A stretch of 64,000 bases of DNA from the NCBI GenBank assembly GCA_905234795.1, contig CAJOIQ010000008.1:29308-93307 (forward strand), in the 5' to 3' direction. The notes beneath the pieces are model-generated. The model worked only from the letters and a program-made list of their open reading frames with translations, was not told where the DNA came from and did no database searches. The position numbers and the translations under genes were made by a program. Below, piece by piece: positions 40,927-47,558 of the stretch. This DNA comes from an uncultured Bacteroidales bacterium (GTDB lineage Bacteria; Bacteroidota; Bacteroidia; Bacteroidales; UBA932). Position 1 is the first letter of the stretch. Each line of letters starts with the position of its first letter.

Positions 40927-41914
40927 CCTGCTTTGCTGCAATGTGGGCCGTCGAGGCCGCCTGATGAAGGATTTCCGGCAATCGCTTGCCGGGAAAGGTC
41001 TGGTGGTAGGAACCGACAACTGGAGCGTGGCCCCCGCCATCTTCCTGGCCGACAAAATGTACGTGACGCCCAAGATTACAGACCCGCACTATATGGAAGA
41101 GGTCTTCTCCATCTGTGAGAAGGAGAAGATCCGGGCCGTGGGCACGTTCATCGACCCCGAGATCGAGGTACTGGCCGCCCACCGGGAGGAATTCCTGGCC
41201 AAGGGCATCCTGCCCCTGTGCCCTTCCCTTCATACGGCGCAGCTGTGCATGGACAAGTACCTGATGTTCAAGCATCTTCGTGAACATGGCGTGAGAACGG
41301 TACTCACCTACCGCACGCTGGCCGACTTCCAGGCCGGCCTGGGCGCCGGGGAAATCGACTTCCCCGTGTTCATCAAGCCCGTGAAAGGCAGCGGCAGCGT
41401 GGGCGCCCGCAAGGTGAACGATATGGAAACCCTCAAGGATCTCTTTGCCGAAGGGGCCCACGACTACATTATCCAGGAACTCATGACCCAGGGAGACTGC
41501 GACGCCGACGTTTACGTGGACTGCATCTCCCATGAGGTGGTTTCCGTCTTCAGCAAGCGCAAGATCGAGACCCGCATCGGCGGCGCCTCCAAGACCATCA
41601 GCTTCAAGGACCCGTCCCTCTTTGCCTTTGTGCAGGAAGTGGCGGCCGTGCTGGAGCTCAGCGGCCCCAACGACATGGACTTCTTCTACAAGGACGGCCA
41701 GTGGTATCTGTCAGAGATCAATCCCCGCTTCGGAGGAGCCTATCTGCACGCCTACGGCGCAGGGGTGGACTTTGTGAAATACATCCTGCAGAACATGGAC
41801 GGAAAGGCCTGCACGCCCGAAATCGGCCAGTACGACGAAGGCGTCCTCATGCTCATGTACGACGACGTGGTCATTGCCCGGGAGGCCGATTTATTAAGGG
41901 ACTACCATGACTAA
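40910..41914 (+). CDS. ATP-grasp ligase within the nonulosonate operon
   Basis: A 334-residue ATP-grasp protein. The N-terminal domain (NLLCCNVGRRGRLMKDF, then KMYVTPKITDPHYMEE) resembles the preATP-grasp domain of CarB-like and PylC-like enzymes. The ATP-grasp fold shows FPVFIKPVKGSGSVGARKVN, DYIIQELMTQGDCDADVYVD and the metal-binding end DFFYKDGQWYLSEINPRFGG. Such enzymes join a carboxylate to an amine through an acyl phosphate. No LegH-like N-acetyltransferase is visible in the operon, so this ligase may acylate the 4-amino group with an amino acid; that is a hypothesis. An ATG two codons later is an alternative start. Confidence 0.82.
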   Translation: MPMEYNLLCCNVGRRGRLMKDFRQSLAGKGLVVGTDNWSVAPAIFLADKMYVTPKITDPHYMEEVFSICEKEKIRAVGTFIDPEIEVLAAHREEFLAKGILPLCPSLHTAQLCMDKYLMFKHLREHGVRTVLTYRTLADFQAGLGAGEIDFPVFIKPVKGSGSVGARKVNDMETLKDLFAEGAHDYIIQELMTQGDCDADVYVDCISHEVVSVFSKRKIETRIGGASKTISFKDPSLFAFVQEVAAVLELSGPNDMDFFYKDGQWYLSEINPRFGGAYLHAYGAGVDFVKYILQNMDGKACTPEIGQYDEGVLMLMYDDVVIAREADLLRDYHD

Positions 41915-42905
41915 GACCTTCATCATAGCCGAAGCCGGAGTGAACCACAACGGCCGCCTGGACCTGGCGTTGAAGCTTTGCGACGCCGCCAGGGCCGCCG
42001 GGGCCGATGCCGTCAAGTTCCAGACATGGGTAACGGAGAAAATCATTGTCCCCGATACCCAGAAGGCCGATTACCAGAAAGCCAACAGCGGCGCCGGAGA
42101 GTCTCAGTTCCAGATGCTCAAGGCGCTGGAGCTGGGCTACGACCAGTTTGCCCAGATCAAGGCCTACTGCGATTCCATCGGCATCACCTTCCTTTCCACC
42201 GGAGACAATCCGGAGGACGTGGACTTCCTGCTGGGGCTGGGCATGCCGCTGGTAAAGATAGGCTCCGGAGACATCACCAACATTCCCCTGCTGCGCCACA
42301 TAGGTGCCTGCGGGAAGCCCGTCATTCTGTCCACGGGAATGGCCGATATGGCCATGGTCCGCAAAGCTTATCAGACGCTGCAAGACGCTGGAGCCAAGGA
42401 GATTACGGTGCTGCACTGCACCACCAACTACCCTTGCCCGCCGCAGGAGGTGAACCTCAAGGCCATGCTCACCATGCAGGCCGAACTGGGCTGCCCGGTG
42501 GGCTATTCGGACCACACGCTGGGAACCGAGGTTCCCGTGGCCGCCGTGGCCCTGGGCGCCACCGTCATTGAGAAACACCTTACCCTGGACCACAAGATGG
42601 ACGGCCCGGACCACGCCGCCTCCATGGAACCCGGGGACTTCAAGGAAATGTGCCGCCAGATTCGCGCCATCGAGGTGGCGCTGGGCAGCGGTGTCAAGGA
42701 ACCCAATGCCAGCGAGAAAGCCATCTCCGGCGTGGTGCTCAAACGCATCGTGGCCGCCAGGGACATCGCGGCAGGAGAAGTATTATCGGCCCAAAACCTG
42801 GCCCTGAAACGCGCTCCTGAAGGCCTGAGTGTGGACCATTGGGACGAAGTATGCGGGAAGAAAGCCCCGCGGGACTATCATAAAGACCAAGCCATCGAGC
42901 TATGA
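41907..42905 (+). CDS. Nonulosonic acid synthase (NeuB/LegI/PseI family)
   Basis: A 332-residue enzyme condensing phosphoenolpyruvate with a six-carbon amino sugar to a nine-carbon sialic-acid-like sugar. The motifs TFIIAEAGVNHNGRLDLALK, ADAVKFQTW, LVKIGSGDITNIPLLRHI, HCTTNYPCPPQEVNL, GYSDHTLGTEVPVAAVALGA and EKHLTLDHKMDGPDHAAS cover the TIM-barrel active site. The C-terminal 60 residues (RRIVAARDIAAGEVL-like) are the SAF antifreeze-like domain. Substrate choice (N-acetylneuraminate, legionaminate or pseudaminate) cannot be fixed by eye; the neighbouring 4,6-dehydratase and aminotransferase favour a legionaminate-type product. It overlaps both neighbours. Confidence 0.93.
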   Translation: MTKTFIIAEAGVNHNGRLDLALKLCDAARAAGADAVKFQTWVTEKIIVPDTQKADYQKANSGAGESQFQMLKALELGYDQFAQIKAYCDSIGITFLSTGDNPEDVDFLLGLGMPLVKIGSGDITNIPLLRHIGACGKPVILSTGMADMAMVRKAYQTLQDAGAKEITVLHCTTNYPCPPQEVNLKAMLTMQAELGCPVGYSDHTLGTEVPVAAVALGATVIEKHLTLDHKMDGPDHAASMEPGDFKEMCRQIRAIEVALGSGVKEPNASEKAISGVVLKRIVAARDIAAGEVLSAQNLALKRAPEGLSVDHWDEVCGKKAPRDYHKDQAIEL

Positions 42906-43618
42906 AGACGCTCATTACCATCTGCGCCCGCGGAGGTTCCAAAGGAATCCCGGGCAAGAACATCAAGACCATCGCCGGAAAACCGCTGATGGCCTATACC
43001 GTTGACTGCGCCCGCAAGGTACAGCAGGCCATCGGCGCCGATATCATCGTATCCACGGACTCGGAAGAGATCCTGGCCGTAGCGGCCTCCCTGGGGCTGG
43101 AAACCCCTTACCGCCGTCCCGCCGAACTGGCCAATGACACCTGCGGCAAGCTGGACGCCATAGACCATGCCTGGCGCTGGGCCGAGGATCATTTTGGCTG
43201 CCGTTACGACTATGTGCTGGACCTGGACTGCACCGCCCCTCTGCGCACGCTGGAGGATGTCCTGGAAGGGTTCAAGCTCTTGGAGGCCGATCCCAAGGCC
43301 CTGGACCTTTTCTCCGTGAGCCCCGCCGGCCGCAACCCCTACTTCAATATGGTGGAGCAGAAGGAGAGCGGGTATTTTGACCTGGTGTGCGACGGCAGCG
43401 CCTTCACCAGCCGACAGAGCGCGCCCAAGGTGTACGACATGAATGCGTCATACTATATCTATCGGCGCAAGTTCTTCGAGGAAGGACGCCGGGATCCCAA
43501 CACTCCCCTTTCGCTGGTCTATGTGATGCCGCACCGCTGCTTCGACCTGGACGAGCCCGCCGACTTCGACTACCTGGAGTATCTGCTGGAAAACGGCAAA
43601 CTGGGATTTGCATTATGA
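42902..43618 (+). CDS. CMP-nonulosonate cytidylyltransferase (NeuA/LegF family)
   Basis: A 238-residue enzyme that activates the nine-carbon sugar with CTP to the CMP-sugar used by glycosyltransferases. TICARGGSKGIPGKNIKTIA is the nucleotide-binding signature, VLDLDCTAPLRTLEDVLEGF holds the catalytic LDxT(x)PLR-type motif, and YIYRRKFFEEGR is common in LegF-like members. It overlaps neuB and the Gfo/Idh gene by 4 bases each. It completes the core route from activated GlcNAc to a CMP-nonulosonate in this operon. Confidence 0.93.
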   Translation: MKTLITICARGGSKGIPGKNIKTIAGKPLMAYTVDCARKVQQAIGADIIVSTDSEEILAVAASLGLETPYRRPAELANDTCGKLDAIDHAWRWAEDHFGCRYDYVLDLDCTAPLRTLEDVLEGFKLLEADPKALDLFSVSPAGRNPYFNMVEQKESGYFDLVCDGSAFTSRQSAPKVYDMNASYYIYRRKFFEEGRRDPNTPLSLVYVMPHRCFDLDEPADFDYLEYLLENGKLGFAL

Positions 43619-44520
43619 AAGTATTAATGGTAGGACTGGGCTCCATCGCCCGTAAACATATCGCCGCCCTGCGGCAGATAGACCCTGCGGTGCAGCTGGT
43701 GGCGTGGCGCAGTTCCCGCTCCGGCGCTTCCGTAGAGGGCGTAGCCGATGTCTACAGCCTGCCGGTGGGAGAAACCTTCGACTTTGCCATCGTATCCAAC
43801 CCCACCTCCTGCCACGCCAATACCGTGCGGGAACTGCTGGCGCTGAACATTCCACTCTTCATTGAGAAACCGCTCTTTTCCAGCCTAGGACAGGAGAAAC
43901 TGCTGGAAGAAATCCGCCGGCGCGGCGTACTCACGTACGTGGCCTGCAACATGCGCTTCATGGATACGCTGCAGTACCTGCACGCCCACGTGGGAGAATT
44001 GAAAGTGAACGAGGTCAATGTGTACTGCGGCTCGTATCTGCCGGATTGGCGTCCTGGCACCGACTGGCGGGGCAGTTACAGCGCCCGCCCGGAACTGGGC
44101 GGCGGCGTGCACTTAGACCTCATCCACGAGCTGGATTACGTGTGTTGGATCTTCGGCCGGCCGGACTCCTGCCACAAGCGGCTCCGCAGCCGGTCCACCC
44201 TGGGCATTCCGGCGGTGGACTATGCCAACTACTGCCTGGAATATCCGCATTTCGCCGTTTCCGTGGTCCTCAACTATTACCGAAAGGATTACAAGCGCAC
44301 GATGGAGATAGTGGCCGACGGAACCACCTGGACGGCCAATCTGGAAAACGGAGACATCACCGACGAAACGGGCCGGGTACTCTTCCGGACCGCCCAGAAG
44401 CCCAATGAGGATTATCTGGCGCAGATGCGCTGGTTCGTCTCTATGGTAGAGGCCCGTTCCACGCACTGTGACAACGATGTTTTTGAAGCTTACGAAGTAT
44501 TGAAATTATGCTTGGAATAA
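43615..44520 (+). CDS. Gfo/Idh/MocA-family NAD(P)-dependent sugar oxidoreductase
   Basis: A 301-residue protein when started at the ATG at 43615. The N-terminal Rossmann fold shows VLMVGLGSIARKHIAALRQI, the family catalytic region is LFIEKPLFSS (EKP motif), and the C-terminal beta-sheet domain includes GGGVHLDLIHELDYVCWIFG. Related genes occur in legionaminic-acid clusters, for example beside ptm genes of Campylobacter, where their step is unclear. It probably oxidises or reduces a sugar intermediate or decorates the final sugar. The track's upstream start lies inside the preceding gene. Confidence 0.87.
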   Translation: MKVLMVGLGSIARKHIAALRQIDPAVQLVAWRSSRSGASVEGVADVYSLPVGETFDFAIVSNPTSCHANTVRELLALNIPLFIEKPLFSSLGQEKLLEEIRRRGVLTYVACNMRFMDTLQYLHAHVGELKVNEVNVYCGSYLPDWRPGTDWRGSYSARPELGGGVHLDLIHELDYVCWIFGRPDSCHKRLRSRSTLGIPAVDYANYCLEYPHFAVSVVLNYYRKDYKRTMEIVADGTTWTANLENGDITDETGRVLFRTAQKPNEDYLAQMRWFVSMVEARSTHCDNDVFEAYEVLKLCLE

Positions 44521-45263
44521 AAGACAAAACCGTGATTGTGACCGGAGGCTGTGGTCTCATCGGCCGGGAAATCGTGAAAGAACTCAAGGAAGCCGGTGCC
44601 CGCGTGATCAACGCCGACATTGCCCTGGAGACGTCCCCGGAGGCCCTCACCTACAAGCTGGACCTTTCCTCCAACGCCTCCATCGACGGTCTGGTGGCCT
44701 TCGCCAGGGAGCATTGCGGCCGTATTGACGCCCTCATCAACAGCGCCTATCCCCACACCCGGGACTGGAGCGACTATTTCTTTGAGGAAGAGCCCTTCGA
44801 GCACTTCAAAAAGAACGTGGAGCTGCAGCTGGACAGCGTGTTTTACCTGGACCAGCAGGTAGCCAAAGTGATGATGGACCAGAAAAGCGGCTCCATCGTA
44901 AACTTCGGCTCCATCTACGGCATTGTGGGCAACGACTTCACCATCTACGAGGAGTACGGCGGCACCTCCACCGGAGCCTACTGCGCCATCAAGGGCGGCA
45001 TCATCAATTTCACGCGCTACCTGGCCAGTTACCTGGGCAAGTGGAACATCCGCGTGAACTGCGTATCCCCCGGCGGCGTCTTCGACCGCAACAGCAAAGA
45101 GCAGAACCAGATTTTCCTGCGCAACTATACCCATAAATGTCCCATGAAACGCATGGCCGAGCCCGAGGATATCGCCCCCGTGGCCATCTTCCTGGCCTCC
45201 GACATGGCCCGTTACGTTACCGGACAGAACATTGCCGCCGACGGCGGCTGGACAGCCATTTAA
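44508..45263 (+). CDS. Short-chain dehydrogenase (PtmA-like)
   Basis: A 251-residue classical SDR. TVIVTGGCGLIGREIVKELK is the cofactor site, VNFGSIYGIVGNDF gives the catalytic Ser, and the Tyr/Lys pair lies in TSTGAYCAIKGGIINFTRYL. The ending MARYVTGQNIAADGGWTAI is typical of the family. It resembles PtmA-type SDRs of Campylobacter flagellin glycosylation clusters, implicated in the GDP-sugar branch of legionaminate synthesis. It overlaps the previous gene by 13 bases. The exact substrate is unknown. Confidence 0.87.
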   Translation: MLGIKDKTVIVTGGCGLIGREIVKELKEAGARVINADIALETSPEALTYKLDLSSNASIDGLVAFAREHCGRIDALINSAYPHTRDWSDYFFEEEPFEHFKKNVELQLDSVFYLDQQVAKVMMDQKSGSIVNFGSIYGIVGNDFTIYEEYGGTSTGAYCAIKGGIINFTRYLASYLGKWNIRVNCVSPGGVFDRNSKEQNQIFLRNYTHKCPMKRMAEPEDIAPVAIFLASDMARYVTGQNIAADGGWTAI

Positions 45264-45265
45264 GT

Positions 45266-46276
45266 ATGAACAACACCATTTCCATCCACACCAGCGTCCA
45301 GGAAGCCCTGGCCAAACTGGAAGACCTGAACTTCCAGACCCTGTTCGTACTCGCCGATGACGGCCGTATGATGGGCACCCTTACCGACGGTGACATCCGC
45401 CGCGGCATCATGGCCGGAAAAGGCGTGAACCAGACCGTAGAGGCCTTCATGCACCGCAGCTTCCGTTCCGTCATGGAGGGAGAACTGGACGTCGAATTCC
45501 TCAAAGCCTGCCGGGATAAATTCATCTACATCATCCCGGTACTGGATGCCGACGGAAAGCTCAAGGACACCATCAACCTCAAGGAGAAAAAGAGCATCCT
45601 CCCCGTAGACGCCGTACTGATGGCCGGCGGACAGGGAAAACGGCTTCGCCCTCTTACGGAAACCACCCCCAAGCCCCTGCTGAAAGTGGGCGGAAAGGCC
45701 ATCATCGACCACACCGTCGGGCGCTTGAAAGAGTACGGTATCGACCGTATCTGTGTAACCGTCAATTACCTGGCCGACCAGATGATTGCCCATTTCAAGG
45801 ACTGCCCCGGAGTAGAATGCGTCCAGGAGCAGGAATTCCTGGGCACCATCGGGTCCCTGCGCTTTGTCAAGGACCTGGCCGACGAAATCCTGGTGATGAA
45901 TTCCGACATCTTCACCCAGATAGATTTTGAAGCCTTCTACCTGCAGTTCCGTCACAGCGGGGCCGACATGTGCATAGCCACCACCCCCTACGACGTTACC
46001 ATCCCTTACGGCATCATGGACTTCCGCAACGGCCAGGTCAAGGGAATCAAGGAGAAGCCCGTTTTCAACTACTACGCCAATGCGGGCATCTACCTCATAA
46101 AGAAATCGGCCCTGAACCTTATCCCGGAAGGACGCGTATTCGATGCCACCGACCTGGTGAACGCCCTGGCGGCCAACGGCGGCAAGGTGGTCCACTTCCC
46201 CATCAACGGCATCTGGATTGATATCGGCAGCTTTGAGGAATACCAGAAGGCCTGCGAGCTGGTAGCCAGAGGATAA
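45266..46276 (+). CDS. CBS-domain sugar-phosphate nucleotidyltransferase (PtmE-like)
   Basis: A 336-residue fusion of two CBS domains (residues about 1-115; TLFVLADDGRMMGTLTDGDI) and a nucleotidyltransferase domain. The latter shows VDAVLMAGGQGKRLRPLTET, TPKPLLKVGGKAIIDH, EILVMNSDIFTQIDFEAFY and the GIWIDIGSFEEYQKA end. This architecture matches PtmE, which makes GDP-linked glucosamine/GlcNAc for legionaminic acid in Campylobacter. Its presence suggests that this operon builds its own dedicated activated precursor. The CBS pair may sense adenine nucleotides. The ATG at 45266 is chosen; the track's earlier start is inside the SDR gene. Confidence 0.88.
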   Translation: MNNTISIHTSVQEALAKLEDLNFQTLFVLADDGRMMGTLTDGDIRRGIMAGKGVNQTVEAFMHRSFRSVMEGELDVEFLKACRDKFIYIIPVLDADGKLKDTINLKEKKSILPVDAVLMAGGQGKRLRPLTETTPKPLLKVGGKAIIDHTVGRLKEYGIDRICVTVNYLADQMIAHFKDCPGVECVQEQEFLGTIGSLRFVKDLADEILVMNSDIFTQIDFEAFYLQFRHSGADMCIATTPYDVTIPYGIMDFRNGQVKGIKEKPVFNYYANAGIYLIKKSALNLIPEGRVFDATDLVNALAANGGKVVHFPINGIWIDIGSFEEYQKACELVARG

Positions 46277-46279
46277 GTT

Positions 46280-47452
46280 ATGAACTGGGAGAAGACCAAG
46301 AAGTTGATCAATGGCCGAAAAGGCCTGCTGGAGCGGCTGGAAGCGGCTTGCGGCGGCATAGACGGCATCATCTGGTTCCACGTGGCGTCACTGGGAGAGT
46401 TCGAAGAAGCCCGTCCCGTAATTGAAGCCACCCGGGAGCGTTTTCCCCAGGGGAAAATCCTGCTCACCTTCTTTTCTCCCAACGGATACGAAGCCCGCTG
46501 CCTTTGGCCGGTAGTGAACTGGGTGTTCTATCTTCCCTTCGACACCCGCCGGAATATGCGGCGCTTCTTCGATATCGTACGCCCTTCCAAGGCCATTTTC
46601 ACCATCGGCGAACTCTGGCCCAACATGATGCGGGAAATCCGCAGGCGCGGAATTGACGCCTCCATCATGTCGGTTCGCACGGAGGAAGGGGCCTCCCTAT
46701 TCGGGCTGTTCGGTATGGGCCGGCGCAAGACCTTCCGCACCTGCTTCTCCCACGTACTGGTGCAGAATGAGGTGAGCCTGAAACTGCTGCAGGGCATCGG
46801 CGTCCCCAACGTGCAAAAGGTGGGTGACGCCCGCGTGGACCGCGTGCTCAAGATTGCGGCCGAGCCCTGGAGCAACGCCCTGGTGGAGCAGTGGTGCGGC
46901 GGAGAAAAAGTGCTGGTGGCCGGATGCACCTCCTCCCTGCAGGACGACGACCTGGTCATTGCCATCGCCAACGCCCACCCGGACAAAAAGATCATGGTGG
47001 TGCCCAAGGAGATGAATCCGGAGCCGATGCAAAGGATGATTTCGGCCGTGGGTGGCCGCGGTGCCCTTTACTCCAGCTTCGAGAACGGTGAAAAGGGCAT
47101 TGAGCAGGTTCAGGTACTCATTGTGGACAAAGTGGGCATGCTGGCCCAGCTGTACCGCTACGGCTATGCCGCCGTGGTGGGCGGCGGTTTTGCCTATATG
47201 CCGCACAGCGTCATAGAACCGGCCGTGTATGGCCTTCCGGTTCTGGTGGGACCCGTCTATTCGCGGGAAGTCCATTTCGTGAATCTGCTGGCCCTGGGTG
47301 CCGGCACTTCGGTGCATACCCCCGAAGAAGCCGTAGCCTGGTTTGACAGTCTCCCGGACAAGTTGGAGACGATGTCACAAAAAGCATCGTCGTACTGCCA
47401 GGCCAATGCCGGCGCCACCGATGCCATCATGCAAATCCTCTTTGGTAAATAA
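46280..47452 (+). CDS. Kdo-transferase-like (WaaA/KdtA) glycosyltransferase lacking the N-terminal anchor
   Basis: A 390-residue GT30-type protein. IIWFHVASLGEFEEARPVIE contains the conserved catalytic-region glutamate, LLTFFSPNGYEARC and NWVFYLPFDTRRNMRRFFDI follow, and the C-terminal half has GGGFAYMPHSVIEPAVYGLP, the donor-binding segment. The usual N-terminal membrane helix of WaaA is missing: the protein begins at the KKLINGRKGLLERL region, and an in-frame stop two codons upstream rules out an extension. It is the last gene of the nonulosonate operon, which makes a CMP-activated ulosonic acid. It could use that donor instead of CMP-Kdo, or be the ordinary WaaA with a short N-terminus. 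Confidence 0.82.
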   Translation: MNWEKTKKLINGRKGLLERLEAACGGIDGIIWFHVASLGEFEEARPVIEATRERFPQGKILLTFFSPNGYEARCLWPVVNWVFYLPFDTRRNMRRFFDIVRPSKAIFTIGELWPNMMREIRRRGIDASIMSVRTEEGASLFGLFGMGRRKTFRTCFSHVLVQNEVSLKLLQGIGVPNVQKVGDARVDRVLKIAAEPWSNALVEQWCGGEKVLVAGCTSSLQDDDLVIAIANAHPDKKIMVVPKEMNPEPMQRMISAVGGRGALYSSFENGEKGIEQVQVLIVDKVGMLAQLYRYGYAAVVGGGFAYMPHSVIEPAVYGLPVLVGPVYSREVHFVNLLALGAGTSVHTPEEAVAWFDSLPDKLETMSQKASSYCQANAGATDAIMQILFGK

Positions 47453-47453
47453 T

Positions 47454-47549
47454 GCAACCCATTACGCGAAAATCGCCAAAAACGCGTAATACATTACATT
47501 AGAATGTAACCTTTTACGCAAAAATTACAAAATACGTGTAATACGTTGC
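47454..47549. repeat. Nested palindromes between converging genes
   Basis: The gap between kdtA-like and uvrA holds ATTACGCG...CGCGTAAT (8-bp arms) and TTACATT AG AATGTAA (7-bp arms). It also holds a second, imperfect copy of the first unit (TTACGCAAAAAT...ACGTGTAATACGTT) and outer GCAAC/GTTGC ends. No T-run is present, so it is not a classical terminator. Confidence 0.6.
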
Positions 47550-47558
47550 GGGGGTAGC

